DNA of 64,000 nucleotides from Fodinisporobacter ferrooxydans (lineage in GTDB: Bacteria > Bacillota > Bacilli > Tumebacillales > MYW30-H2), in the NCBI RefSeq assembly GCF_022818495.1, contig NZ_CP089291.1:3551501-3615500 (forward strand), written 5' to 3'. The translations under genes were made by a program, and so were the position numbers. The notes beneath the pieces are model-generated. The model had not been told where the DNA came from. It did not search any database and saw only the letters and a program-made list of their open reading frames with translations. Of this stretch, positions 1-9,301 are shown in pieces; the stretch's first letter is position 1; each line of letters begins with the position of its first letter.

Positions 1-2
1 CA

Positions 3-2174
3 GGCATGCAGACGGAAATGGGACATGTGATGTCTTTAATGAAAGGTGAAATCAGGGAACTTACACCTTTGCAAAAGAAGGTGTCTGCTGTCGGCAAATC
101 CTTTGTAAAAGGTGCGATGCTTGCAGGCGGCATCGTATTCCTGACTGGACTTTTGCGCGGGGTATCTGTCACGCAAATGGTCATGACCACCATCACGCTT
201 GTTGCATCCGCTGTACCGGAAGGGTTGCCTGTGACAATTACCATCGCTTTAAGTGCGGGTATTTTCCGAATGGCCAGACGCAATGCATTAATCCGCAGGC
301 TGGCTGCTTTGGAAACACTTGGCAGAACAACGGTGATATGCTCTGACAAAACAGGCACGTTAACGAAAAACGAAATGACAGTCAAGACAATCGCCACTGT
401 CAATCGATCCTGGCTGGTCATAGGAGATGGTTATCAACCAAACGGCAGAATAGAGGAAATCACAGCGGATGAAGTTTCGGCAACAGCAGAAGCAATCCGC
501 AAGACGACGGGGAAAACAGGCAGATTGATGTATGGAAAGGCGGACTTGCAGCAACTAGAGTTGCAGCAAATCGTAACCATCGGTGTTTTGTGCAACAACA
601 GTCAATTGGAACAACAGGACGGCAAATGGATGGTCAAAGGGGACCCTACGGAAGGCGCATTGTTGACGCTGGCCGCAAAAACAGGCGTATGGAAAGCGGA
701 CGTGAGCCATTGGACACGCTGTCATGAAATTCCGTTTGATTCAAATACCGGAACCATGAGCGTGGTGTGCCAAAATACGCAGACGGATGCCGACTGTTCT
801 GTATTTTTGAAAGGCTCTGTGGAAGCTGTTTTGGCTGCATGTTCCTGGTATCAGAAAGATGGCAACATCTATCCGCTGACGGACGACAAGAAAGAAGGCA
901 TTTTCAAACAAAACGAAATGTATGCGGCTGATGCGTTGCGTGTATTAGGTTTCGCCTATAAATCGATTCCCTTTGATCAAGCAAATCAAGAGGGCAGCAA
1001 CGTCGATCGGGAGGATTTCATTTACGTAGGATTGGTGGGAATGATAGATCCACCCAAACCGGAAATCGAAACGAGCATTCGCGAAGCGTTTGATCTTGGT
1101 GTACAACCGATCATGATCACAGGCGATCATCCGATTACAGCCATCGCCATTGCCAAGCAGTTGGGGATTTGGGACGGCAAAAAACAGGTCATAACCGGTG
1201 TGGAGCTCGATCGGCTGTCTGAGGAAGAATTGACGGCAATGGTGGAAGATGTGGCGATATTCGCCCGCGTAACGCCGGAACACAAATTGCGGATCGTGAC
1301 TGCGTTTCAAAACCGCGGGCATATCGTAGCCATGACAGGGGATGGCGTCAACGATACACCTGCCATCAAGAAAGCAAATGTTGGAATTGCCATGGGGCAA
1401 ATGGGCACAGATGTCACAAAAGAAACAGCCGACATGGTGTTGAAAGAAGATCACTTCGGTTCCATCGTCGAAGGGGTCAAAGAGGGTCGGACGATCATCG
1501 GCAACATCCGGAAAGCGGTTGGCTGCTTGCTGACGGGAAATCTGGCGGAAATTCTTGTCACATCCGTTGCAGTGATTGCAGGAATGCCCATTCCTTTGAT
1601 CCCGATTCAAATCATGCTGATGAATTTGTTGACAGATGCACTGCCTGCAATGGTCTTGGCTGTCAATCCCGGCAATGAAGCAGTCGAAACCAAACGGCAG
1701 GATATTGTAGATCGAGATTTGTACCAAAAAGTGGTGACAAGAGGCGTACTATTAAGTGCAGGCTCCCTCGGATTGTTTGCCGTTTCGTTACAGGCAGGAG
1801 CATCGATTGCGGTTGCACAAACTGTGGCATTTGCAACGCTTGTTGTCGGACAGCTCGTTCAAATTTTTTCATGGAGACAAGAAGGCACTACGGTTCCCGT
1901 GAAACATTGGACACAAGATAAATACTTGCTTGGTGCAGTCGGATTTTCGGCACTTGCATTGGTTGCCGCTTTGTATGTGCCGTCTTTTGCCCGAATTTTT
2001 CATACAACGCCTCTTTCGTTTGGACATTGGGCAATGATTCTGGCTGCCGCAGGAACTGTGCATATCGTCTCGAAGCCGATCCAACAATGGCTTACGAACC
2101 GGAACGAAATCATGCAAACAGAAAAGCCGCTGTTTGCAAGACTCCGTCCGCTTGCCATAGGAGTTGCCGGATAA
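3..2174 (+). CDS. Cation-transporting P-type ATPase (P2 type), 5' end outside window
   Basis: ATP-driven membrane cation pump, probably Ca2+-type. The frame is already open at the window edge, so the N-terminal membrane helices and most of the actuator domain (TGE loop) are missing; 723 residues are visible of the roughly 900 usual for the family. Visible parts are the M4 ion-site motif PEGLP, the phosphorylation motif SDKTGTLTKNE near visible residue 117, the nucleotide-binding domain, the hinge motif MTGDGVNDTPA, and a C-terminal membrane block containing LMNLLTDALPA. The PEGLP and NLLTD motifs favour calcium or a related divalent ion rather than a heavy-metal P1B pump (no CPC). Substrate is inferred only from the family. 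It is followed by a candidate terminator and then a separate zinc-response unit. Confidence 0.9.
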   Translation, partial: GMQTEMGHVMSLMKGEIRELTPLQKKVSAVGKSFVKGAMLAGGIVFLTGLLRGVSVTQMVMTTITLVASAVPEGLPVTITIALSAGIFRMARRNALIRRLAALETLGRTTVICSDKTGTLTKNEMTVKTIATVNRSWLVIGDGYQPNGRIEEITADEVSATAEAIRKTTGKTGRLMYGKADLQQLELQQIVTIGVLCNNSQLEQQDGKWMVKGDPTEGALLTLAAKTGVWKADVSHWTRCHEIPFDSNTGTMSVVCQNTQTDADCSVFLKGSVEAVLAACSWYQKDGNIYPLTDDKKEGIFKQNEMYAADALRVLGFAYKSIPFDQANQEGSNVDREDFIYVGLVGMIDPPKPEIETSIREAFDLGVQPIMITGDHPITAIAIAKQLGIWDGKKQVITGVELDRLSEEELTAMVEDVAIFARVTPEHKLRIVTAFQNRGHIVAMTGDGVNDTPAIKKANVGIAMGQMGTDVTKETADMVLKEDHFGSIVEGVKEGRTIIGNIRKAVGCLLTGNLAEILVTSVAVIAGMPIPLIPIQIMLMNLLTDALPAMVLAVNPGNEAVETKRQDIVDRDLYQKVVTRGVLLSAGSLGLFAVSLQAGASIAVAQTVAFATLVVGQLVQIFSWRQEGTTVPVKHWTQDKYLLGAVGFSALALVAALYVPSFARIFHTTPLSFGHWAMILAAAGTVHIVSKPIQQWLTNRNEIMQTEKPLFARLRPLAIGVAG

Positions 2175-2299
2175 TTGATATACTGTAATATGAAGGAAAG
2201 GGATTAGTTGAACCGGATCGATTTTCAGCATCTGGCATTAAAAAATAGGAATGTTGAAGAAACGGAACGTGGAAGAAATCGAACCGTTTATGAAAAAAG

Positions 2300-2342
2300 C
2301 CCGAGGAATGATGGACTTTGGAAGAGTCCGTTTACTCTCGGG
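2300..2342 (+). terminator. Nested inverted repeat after the ATPase gene
   Basis: Outer arms CCCGAG (2300-2305) and CTCGGG (2337-2342) enclose inner arms GGACT (2313-2317) and AGTCC (2325-2329). A-rich sequence precedes it and only a short T-rich stretch (tccttttc) follows, so it is a moderate terminator candidate. The rest of 2175-2466 shows no convincing gene. Confidence 0.45.
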
Positions 2343-2466
2343 TCCTTTTCAATGTACAAACACTATAAGAGCCTGTTCAAAAGCAGTCAAAACTCCACGG
2401 CGGATTGCTTTGCCGAATGTGAATCGTTACAGCCATAATTTTTACAACCAGATCTGTTCAACAAAA

Positions 2467-2520
2467 TTGACATTGTCTTTATTTTTGCATAACATGATTA
2501 TATGAGTATTTGTTCATATA
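2467..2520 (+). promoter_or_regulatory. Promoter and ArsR/SmtB-type operator of the zinc-efflux unit
   Basis: A -35 TTGACA (2467-2472) and a weak -10 TAACAT (2490-2495) are 17 bases apart. Directly downstream is an inverted repeat with arms TATATGA (2499-2505) and TTCATATA (2513-2520). Its reverse strand reads ATATGAACAAATACTCATAT, which resembles operators bound by SmtB/CzrA-family zinc sensors. Its place over the start region fits repression by the product of the next gene. Confidence 0.65.
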
Positions 2521-2532
2521 GGTGGTGTTCCT

Positions 2533-2928
2533 ATGATAACGCGGATGGATGAAGATTGTTGCAAGGAATCCATTGTGCACCAAGAGGCGGTAGCAGATTG
2601 TCTTCCCGGACAATTGAGCGAACCATTGATTGCAGGAATCGCCGAGTCTTTCAAAGCACTTTCGGATCCGACTCGCATTCGTATTCTGCACAATTTATCC
2701 AAACGCGAACTTTGTGTGTGTGATCTTGCGGAAGTGCTTGGCATGACACAATCGGCAGTCTCGCACCAACTGCGCTATTTGCGAACATTGCGCATCGTAA
2801 AAAGCCGGAGGGAAGGCAATACGATTTTCTATACATGCGACGATGCCCACATTGTCGGTTTGCTGCAAATGGGAATTGACCACGCCTTCCACGTTGAAAC
2901 AGATAAGGAGAATAGCCATGGCGCATAA
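2533..2928 (+). CDS. ArsR/SmtB-family metal-sensing repressor
   Basis: 131-residue winged-helix repressor. It contains the family segment LSDPTRIRILHNL, the alpha-3 region ELCVCDLAEVLGMTQSAVSHQL and the recognition helix/wing. The C-terminal helix DDAHIVGLLQMGIDHAFH has the Asp, His and paired His spacing of the alpha-5 zinc site seen in CzrA/SmtB; the two cysteines in ELCVCDL recall the alpha-3 site of CadC. It therefore probably senses Zn(II), possibly Cd(II) or Co(II). The ATG follows a ggtggtg stretch. The gene overlaps the downstream exporter by 11 bases, so they are cotranscribed and likely derepressed together by excess zinc. Confidence 0.88.
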   Translation: MITRMDEDCCKESIVHQEAVADCLPGQLSEPLIAGIAESFKALSDPTRIRILHNLSKRELCVCDLAEVLGMTQSAVSHQLRYLRTLRIVKSRREGNTIFYTCDDAHIVGLLQMGIDHAFHVETDKENSHGA

Positions 2929-3877
2929 TCATACACACAGTCATGGACATGGTCACGATCATGGACATGGAGAAGTGTTTCACTCACATGCCCCTGTCGG
3001 CAAAATGAAACAAGCGTTTCTTTTCACTCTTTTCATTCTGGTCGTTGAGGTCATAGGCGGTCTTTTCTCCCATAGTCTGGCATTGTTGTCGGATGCCGGA
3101 CATGTATTGACAGATATAGCAGCGATCGGTTTATCCTGGTTCGCCCTCAAGCAAGCGGAGAAACCTTCAAACCAAAATATGACGTTCGGATACTATCGGT
3201 CAGGCATTTTGGCGGCTCTTATCAATGGGATTACCCTGATTCTGATTACCATCTGGATTTTATGGGAAGCATACGGCCGCTTTCAGCATCCGGAACCTGT
3301 GCAAAGCACCTGGATGTTCGTGAGTGCAGGTGTGGGACTCTTGATCAATCTCTATCTTGGACTCGGCATGCGCCACGAAGACGATATCAATGTCAAAAGC
3401 GCGGTCTTGCACATGCTTGGCGATGCTGCTGCATCTGCCGGCGTGATCGTTGGCGGCGTCATCATTTTGCTGACGAAATCGTCGATCGTTGACCCGATTT
3501 TGAGCGTATGTATTGCTCTTTTGATTGCATTCGGAGCATGGCGGATCGTCAAACAAACGACGGTAATTCTTATGGAAGGCACACCACAGGGGATCGATTT
3601 TCAAAAAGTTGTAAATGAAATAAAATTGGTACCGAATATAAAAGATGTACACGATGTGCATCTATGGAGCATTACGAGCGGAAAAAATGCCATGTCCTGC
3701 CATGTCGTGCTCGACGGTGATATGACCATACGGGACAGCCAGGCGATTCTGCGGGATATGGAACACCGATTGATTCATTTGGGAATTGGTCATGTGACGA
3801 TTCAAACAGAAGACTGTGATCATCCACATGAAAATTCTGAACTCTGTGCAGCCAAGGAAGTTCATCACCATCATTGA
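2918..3877 (+). CDS. czcD: Cation diffusion facilitator, CzcD-like Zn2+ exporter
   Basis: 319-residue CDF-family membrane antiporter that would export Zn2+ (and perhaps Cd2+/Co2+) in exchange for protons. The cytoplasmic N-terminus is a His-rich tract (HNHTHSHGHGHDHGHG) and the protein ends in HHHH. Six membrane segments follow, with the metal-site signatures SDAGHVLTD in TM2 and HMLGDAAAS in TM5, then a cytoplasmic ferredoxin-like domain with HDVHLW. The ATG at 2918 was chosen because ATAAGGAG lies just upstream and the His-rich tract begins there. Overlap with the ArsR gene supports a two-gene metal-resistance operon ending at the terminator near 4015. Confidence 0.92.
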   Translation: MAHNHTHSHGHGHDHGHGEVFHSHAPVGKMKQAFLFTLFILVVEVIGGLFSHSLALLSDAGHVLTDIAAIGLSWFALKQAEKPSNQNMTFGYYRSGILAALINGITLILITIWILWEAYGRFQHPEPVQSTWMFVSAGVGLLINLYLGLGMRHEDDINVKSAVLHMLGDAAASAGVIVGGVIILLTKSSIVDPILSVCIALLIAFGAWRIVKQTTVILMEGTPQGIDFQKVVNEIKLVPNIKDVHDVHLWSITSGKNAMSCHVVLDGDMTIRDSQAILRDMEHRLIHLGIGHVTIQTEDCDHPHENSELCAAKEVHHHH

Positions 3878-4014
3878 GAAACAAGGCATGAAGGGCTGAG
3901 AACATGCCATCGCAAAATATGGCTGTTAAATGAAATAAACAGTTGTATAGATAAACAGCGGTATAGAATGAACGGATTGTACAGGATCGTATGTATCATG
4001 GTTGTTGTTGTTCC

Positions 4015-4041
4015 AAAAAGCACCCTTAGGGTGCTTTTTTT
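4015..4041 (+). terminator. Intrinsic terminator after the CDF gene
   Basis: Hairpin GCACCC (4020-4025), loop TTA, GGGTGC (4029-4034), then seven T; A residues on the left make it usable on both strands. The gap 3878-4201 otherwise holds only A/T-rich sequence in which I see no gene and no confident promoter. Confidence 0.85.
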
Positions 4042-4201
4042 GTGAGATGTTGTTCTTTTTTGTTTCATGTTTATCATTTTATTCGAAATGGAACATATAT
4101 TTAATCTTGAAAACAGAACGATACAAACACCATGAACACTTTTAGGGAGTGCAGTATAAATTCACTTGCTATTTACAATTGTTAAGGGGGAGTAGGAACG
4201 C

Positions 4202-5212
4202 ATGAAAAAGAAAATTGCAACACTCGGTTTGGTTGTAAGCGCATTCTCGATCACGTTGGCTGGTTGCGGAACTTCGTCTGGTGCACCGAACAGCGCAACA
4301 GCAACCACTCAGACTACCCAATCGAAGGAAACGAATAAACCTGTCATTGGAGTTACTTTGATGACATTGACGAATCCATATTTTGCTACGATGGCTCGCG
4401 CTTTAAAAGCGTATGGCGCCCAACACGGCATGCAAGTCGTGGTAGAAGGCGCCAACAATAGCCAATCCCAACAGCTCCAGCAGGTAGACGCCTTTATCGA
4501 GCAGCATGTTGCGGCTGTCATTATGGCGCCACCCGATGCATCTGCCGCAGTAAGCGCAGTTACAGCCTTAAATAAGGCGAATATTCCGGTATTTACAATT
4601 GATAGCAATGTCGATACGAACGCCTTGCAGAAATCAGGCGGAAAGATTAAAGAGTTTGTAGGTTCCGATAATTTTAAAGCAGGTGTAATCGCCGGAGAGG
4701 AAATGGCTCAATATTTGAACGGAAAAGGTGCGATTGGAATCGTCGATTTCAAGACTGCGCAATCCGTTCAAACGCGAGACAAGGGATTCTTCAGTGTGAT
4801 CAACAAATATCCGGGAATCAAAGTGGTTTCCGATTTGGATGGCGCAGGCAGCACGCCGGGAGGATTGAAGGCAGCTTCCGAAATGCTTGCAGCACACCCG
4901 GAAATCAAGGCGATTTATGACATTAACGCTCCCAGCGGTTTAGGCGCAGTGCAAGCCATCAAAGCGGCTAATAAAGTGGGTCAGGTTGCGGTAATTGGTC
5001 TTTCCGGCAGCCAAGCCGCAGTGCAAGCCATTGAAGACAACAGCGTTTTTAAATTTGGGGCGATGCAGCAGCCGACGGTTGAATCCAAAATCGCGATCGA
5101 GAACATTGATAAATATCTCCATAAACAGTCCATTCCTCCACAAGTTTTAACAGATATTATAAAGATTGATAAACAAGACGCGGCAAAATATCAATCCGTT
5201 GCTTATCACTAA
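4202..5212 (+). CDS. Sugar ABC transporter substrate-binding lipoprotein (RbsB-like)
   Basis: 336-residue periplasmic-binding-protein-type-1 domain that captures a monosaccharide outside the membrane for the RbsA/RbsC-type partners downstream. A lipoprotein signal (MKKKIATLGLVVSAFSITLAGC) ends in lipobox LAGC, so the mature protein would be anchored at Cys21. The segment VIGVTLMTLTNPYFATMARALK is typical of ribose/galactose binders, as is the later VIGLSGSQAAVQAIEDNS region. The RBS is AAGGGGGAG. The downstream genes (xylulokinase-like kinase, D-lyxose-type isomerase) suggest a pentose or hexose aldose rather than ribose, but the ligand cannot be read from the sequence. Confidence 0.87.
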   Translation: MKKKIATLGLVVSAFSITLAGCGTSSGAPNSATATTQTTQSKETNKPVIGVTLMTLTNPYFATMARALKAYGAQHGMQVVVEGANNSQSQQLQQVDAFIEQHVAAVIMAPPDASAAVSAVTALNKANIPVFTIDSNVDTNALQKSGGKIKEFVGSDNFKAGVIAGEEMAQYLNGKGAIGIVDFKTAQSVQTRDKGFFSVINKYPGIKVVSDLDGAGSTPGGLKAASEMLAAHPEIKAIYDINAPSGLGAVQAIKAANKVGQVAVIGLSGSQAAVQAIEDNSVFKFGAMQQPTVESKIAIENIDKYLHKQSIPPQVLTDIIKIDKQDAAKYQSVAYH

Positions 5213-5267
5213 AATGGATGAAATACCCAATTGGCAAATTTATGCTTCCCTTTGGGGGTGAACGATT

Positions 5268-6782
5268 ATGTCTGACTCTATCATGACTGCAGCTAACCTG
5301 CAAAAATCTTATAGCGGTGTCACCGTTCTTCATGATTTTTCGTTGACCATTCGCCCGGGGGAAGTGCATGCCTTGATTGGGCACAATGGAGCCGGAAAAT
5401 CCACTGTGATTCGGATGTTGTCCGGCTCCGAACTCCCAACGTCCGGGCGAATATTTGTCAACGGAGGGGAGGCTTCCCTGTCCTCTCCGCGAATCGCACG
5501 CCATCTGGGTATTTATACGGTTTTTCAGGAACTGCGCTTGATTGATGAATTGACGATTGCACAAAACATTTTTCTTGGCAATGAAATAAGTTCCAAAGGA
5601 TTTTTGAATAAACAACGAATGGAACAACTCGCCCGTGATATTTTACACTCGCATAAGTTAGGTTACCTAGATGTCAAAACGAAAGTGAAGCATCTTTCTC
5701 ACGCGGAAAAACAGTTGATTGAAATCGTGAGTTCCTTAAACAACGACGCCCGATTGATCCTTTTGGATGAACCGACTACGGCACTCCAAGCCGCAGAAAT
5801 TGAAAATTTGTTGGATACCATCCGCTCGCTGTCCAAAAAGGGAATTTCATTTTTATTCATCACACACAAAATTGACGAGGCGTTTTCGGTTTGCAGTCAT
5901 GTGACTGTATTGCGCAATGGACATATGGTTTCATCTGTGCCAATTGAACAAACCAATCAGAAGCAGGTGCTCGAATATGTGGCGGGCCGTGAACTTGTGG
6001 AAGTACAACACAAAGAGTCATATAACCGAAAACAGGCGGAAGTGTGTCTGAACGTACAAGATTTAAAATCGGATGTACTTGATATTCGCAGCTTTGTGCT
6101 TAGGAGAGGACAGATCGTAGGGCTGTATGGCCTTGTGGGATCTGGGCGCACGGAATTCTTGGAAACCCTGTTTGGTGCACGCCGCTATACATCTGGGGAA
6201 ATCTTCTTAGAAGGGCATTTGTATCGCCCGAAGTCACCCGTGCATGCCGTACGTAACGGAATCTTGCTGCTAACCGAAGAACGCAAACGAAACGGCATTG
6301 TTCCACTGATGGATTCTCGTACCAACATGATACTTGCAAGTTTGCGAGACTTTCAGAAATTCGGCTTCTTGGAACGCTCGAAAATTGAACAGCGAACCAG
6401 CGAATATGTGGCGAAACTTTCCATTCAAGGCGACATCCGTCAGCCGATTACAAGCTTGAGCGGCGGCAACCAGCAAAAAGTGTTGTTGGCCCGCTGGCTG
6501 CTCCCAAATGGTCGGATTCTCATGCTGGATGAGCCGACAAAAGGCGTTGATATTGGTGTGAAAACGGAGATTCACGCGATCATACGAAATTTGGCACGTG
6601 AGGGGTATGCAATTCTTGTAGTTTCTTCCGAGGTCGAAGAGATTGTCGCAGTCTCTGATACAGTCGCCGTCATGCAGCAAGGGAGCATCAAGACGTTGCT
6701 AGAAGGAGAAGACATTTCGGAAGAACGGCTCCTTACCGAGTCTTTGGAGGGACACAAAGATGAAAACAAAGTTTCCCAATGA
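5268..6782 (+). CDS. Sugar ABC transporter ATP-binding protein (RbsA-like, two ATPase domains)
   Basis: 504-residue fused double ABC ATPase that powers sugar import. The first domain has Walker A GHNGAGKST, an unusual signature (LSHAEKQLIEI) and Walker B LILLDEPTTAL. The second has a degenerate Walker A (GLVGSGRTE) but the full signature LSGGNQQKVLLARWL and Walker B ILMLDEPTKGVD. This asymmetry is normal in the RbsA/MglA/XylG family. It starts with ATG 56 bases after the binding-protein gene and overlaps the permease gene by 23 bases, which supports translational coupling. Confidence 0.92.
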   Translation: MSDSIMTAANLQKSYSGVTVLHDFSLTIRPGEVHALIGHNGAGKSTVIRMLSGSELPTSGRIFVNGGEASLSSPRIARHLGIYTVFQELRLIDELTIAQNIFLGNEISSKGFLNKQRMEQLARDILHSHKLGYLDVKTKVKHLSHAEKQLIEIVSSLNNDARLILLDEPTTALQAAEIENLLDTIRSLSKKGISFLFITHKIDEAFSVCSHVTVLRNGHMVSSVPIEQTNQKQVLEYVAGRELVEVQHKESYNRKQAEVCLNVQDLKSDVLDIRSFVLRRGQIVGLYGLVGSGRTEFLETLFGARRYTSGEIFLEGHLYRPKSPVHAVRNGILLLTEERKRNGIVPLMDSRTNMILASLRDFQKFGFLERSKIEQRTSEYVAKLSIQGDIRQPITSLSGGNQQKVLLARWLLPNGRILMLDEPTKGVDIGVKTEIHAIIRNLAREGYAILVVSSEVEEIVAVSDTVAVMQQGSIKTLLEGEDISEERLLTESLEGHKDENKVSQ

Positions 6783-7782
6783 GCTCGGCATCACAATCGT
6801 TCTAATTGTAATTGCCGTGATTCTATCATTTCTGTCGCAGATGTTTTTCACTACATCGAATATTTTTACACTGCTTTTAAATACAGTCAATATTGGCTTG
6901 CTTGCGCTTGGCCAGGCGTTTGTTTTGTTAACTGGCGGAATTGATCTATCTGTTGGTTCTGTTTTGGCACTTTCCGGTGTCCTCACAGCACTTGTGTTTC
7001 AAGCACACTTTCCGTGGTATATCGCATCGATCATCGGAATTTTGTCAGGTATGGCGACCGGATTGTTCAATGGACTTGTGATTCGTTATACCAAAGTGCC
7101 GGCATTTATTGTGACATTTGCATCAATGGGAGTGGCGTCGAGCATTCCACTGATTGTGACACAAGCGAACCCGATACCGATTTTCGATAAAACATTCGCC
7201 TTCTTGGGCCAAGGGTTCGTATTCTCCGTGATTCCCTTTCCAGTCATTGTGTTTGTGGCTGTGGCAATCCTTGCACATATCGTTCTTTCCCGAACTGTTT
7301 TTGGTATTCATGTATATTCCTTTGGCGGAAACCGGGAATCCTCCCGTCTTTCCGGTATCAATACTTCCAGGGTCGAGATACTTGTTTACATGATCAGCGG
7401 CACATTAGCAGGTCTGAGCGGCGTGATTCTAGCTTCCCGCCTCGCTTCCGGCTATCCGACGGCCGGTGCTGACAACGAGCTGTTCCAGGCGATTTCCGCT
7501 GCAGTCGTAGGTGGGGTCAGTCTGTTTGGAGGTGTCGGAACGATCCCTGGTGCATTTGTTGGGGCACTCATCATAGGAACTTTGTCAGATGGCATGAACA
7601 TCCTAAACGTGAACAGCTATTGGCAGCCTTTGGTGATTGGCGTTGTCATTCTCATTGCCGTAACGGTGGATACACTCCGTTCAGCAGAGAAAGGGAGGCT
7701 TCCATCTTGGTTGAAACGATTTGGCAAAAAGGCAACGATGCAAGCGGTCAGTGTGATGGATGAAAAAGCATCAAAGACTTAA
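6760..7782 (+). CDS. Sugar ABC transporter permease (RbsC-like)
   Basis: 340-residue integral membrane protein of the BPD_transp_2 family, the channel of the ribose-type importer. The signature TGGIDLSVGSVLALSGVLTA lies near residues 59-78, and GGVSLFGGVGTIPGAFVGALIIGTL is typical of the C-terminal half. Around ten hydrophobic segments are visible. Its start lies inside the ATPase gene. No second permease gene follows, so the channel is presumably a homodimer. Confidence 0.92.
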   Translation: MKTKFPNELGITIVLIVIAVILSFLSQMFFTTSNIFTLLLNTVNIGLLALGQAFVLLTGGIDLSVGSVLALSGVLTALVFQAHFPWYIASIIGILSGMATGLFNGLVIRYTKVPAFIVTFASMGVASSIPLIVTQANPIPIFDKTFAFLGQGFVFSVIPFPVIVFVAVAILAHIVLSRTVFGIHVYSFGGNRESSRLSGINTSRVEILVYMISGTLAGLSGVILASRLASGYPTAGADNELFQAISAAVVGGVSLFGGVGTIPGAFVGALIIGTLSDGMNILNVNSYWQPLVIGVVILIAVTVDTLRSAEKGRLPSWLKRFGKKATMQAVSVMDEKASKT

Positions 7783-7825
7783 TGCCTGGGAATGCAGTTG
7801 TACTTAGGCGAGGAGGGGAATTTAC

Positions 7826-9283
7826 TTGCAGCTTATGATGGGAATTGACCTAGGTACATCCAGTGTAAAAGTCATTGTATCAGATTGGAAGCAAGGAATC
7901 GTCGCCCGCAGCATCCGAAGCTACGATGTTCAGACACCAGCCTTTGGATACGCGGAGCAAAATCCAAATGAATGGCTGCATGCGACGATTGCAGCCATTC
8001 TGGAAATCAATACAGATATCCTGCAGCAAATCGCAGGAATCGCATTTACGGGACAAATGCACGCTGTGCTGGCGATTGATGAATCGTTTCGTCCATTGAC
8101 GCCTGCCATGTTGTGGTTTGATACACGAGCACATGTCGAAGCACAGACACTCGCCCGTGAATTTCGTGTCAAAAAGCTTGGGTGCGGGGATCTGGTGCCG
8201 GATCCTACACTTCCTTTATCGAAAATTCGTTGGCTCAGAGACAAAGGGAATTTAGATTGGTCGAAAGCGATTTATGTAATCGGCGCAAAGGATTGGATAC
8301 GCTGCCAATTTGGCGGAAGTTTGTTGACGGATGGGTCCGAGGCATCCGGAACGCAACTGTTCGATGTGCTTGCACACGACTGGGATCAGAGCTTGGTGCA
8401 AGCAGCCGGCATAGAGATTCAAAATCTTCCGAAGGTGGTTTCTTCGACGTCTGTGGATGGTGGGTTATGCTCTGGTATCGCAAAGCAAACTAGATTGCCA
8501 GAGGGGTGCCCCCTGTTTGTGGGCGGCGGAGACTTCCCGACCGCCATGGGATTGCTTGACTTTACATCCGGAGACGTCGTCATCAACATTGGAACCGCCG
8601 GACAAATTGCAACACGTACGAACAGTCTCCGGCGAAAATCAGGATTCACCCGTTTTGCGGAAGTCCATTCGAAGGGTTGGCTTGAACTGATTCCCCTACT
8701 ATCGATTGGTTTGTGTATGACATGGTGGCATGGCATTTTGGGCAATTCCGGCCGTGACCGTGTTTGGCCAAGTGGATCGAGCAAACGGCCGAGCACCCAT
8801 CCGCTTGTGTTTCTGCCGCAAATCGCCGGTGAAAGGCCATGGCATCCCAATCCGGTGTCATTCGGGGGATTTCTCGGTTTGCGGGCAGAGCACAGTACGG
8901 ATGACTTGTCCTTAGCAGTCATGGAAGGCGTTGTGATGTCCGTTCGAGAGGCATTTGATCAGTTGCTGGGTCCATCAGAAATGGCATCCGGGCGAATATT
9001 TTTGACCGGATCGCGGGAGTTCACACTTCTTATGGCGGAAGAAATCAGCTCAGCACTTGGGCGGCCGATACGGGTTCGCCACTTCACGGAACCTACGGCT
9101 GAGGGAGCTGCTTATCTTGCATTTCTCGGCAACAAGGTGGCAGATGGAACCATTTCACCATCCCAATGGTCCACCGAAACAACAGTGGCGCCGAATGCAG
9201 TGAAGATGGAACATTACCAGTCTTTGTACCGACTCTATCAACGGGCGCGAGGATTGCAGTCGGAATTGCATTCGTATTTCTAA
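7826..9283 (+). CDS. FGGY-family carbohydrate kinase (xylulokinase-like)
   Basis: 485-residue FGGY sugar kinase that would phosphorylate a ketose or polyol with ATP. The N-terminal phosphate loop MGIDLGTSSVKVIV and the segment FTGQMHAVL match the xylulokinase branch (GQMH). The second domain has VGGGDFPTAMGLLDFTSGDVVINIGTAGQ and, near the C-terminus, LTGSREFTLLMAEEISSALGRPI. The TTG at 7826 is preferred over ATG codons at 7835 and 7838 because AGGAGGGG (7811-7818) is ideally placed for it. With the isomerase at 11479, a D-lyxose to D-xylulose to D-xylulose phosphate route is the simplest reading; the true substrate is unproven. Confidence 0.83.
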   Translation: MQLMMGIDLGTSSVKVIVSDWKQGIVARSIRSYDVQTPAFGYAEQNPNEWLHATIAAILEINTDILQQIAGIAFTGQMHAVLAIDESFRPLTPAMLWFDTRAHVEAQTLAREFRVKKLGCGDLVPDPTLPLSKIRWLRDKGNLDWSKAIYVIGAKDWIRCQFGGSLLTDGSEASGTQLFDVLAHDWDQSLVQAAGIEIQNLPKVVSSTSVDGGLCSGIAKQTRLPEGCPLFVGGGDFPTAMGLLDFTSGDVVINIGTAGQIATRTNSLRRKSGFTRFAEVHSKGWLELIPLLSIGLCMTWWHGILGNSGRDRVWPSGSSKRPSTHPLVFLPQIAGERPWHPNPVSFGGFLGLRAEHSTDDLSLAVMEGVVMSVREAFDQLLGPSEMASGRIFLTGSREFTLLMAEEISSALGRPIRVRHFTEPTAEGAAYLAFLGNKVADGTISPSQWSTETTVAPNAVKMEHYQSLYRLYQRARGLQSELHSYF

Positions 9284-9301
9284 CATGTGCGGAGTGTTTA
9301 T

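Noticed and set aside
945..1727. 260-codon minus-strand frame inside the ATPase gene
   Set aside because: Antisense shadow with composition dictated by the real gene; no RBS and no recognisable domain.
2208..2505. Small open frames between the ATPase and ArsR genes
   Set aside because: They overlap the terminator-like inverted repeat, have no good RBS and resemble nothing known.
4155..4160. TATAAA as -10 of the sugar operon
   Set aside because: No acceptable -35 at 16-18 bases; left uncalled.
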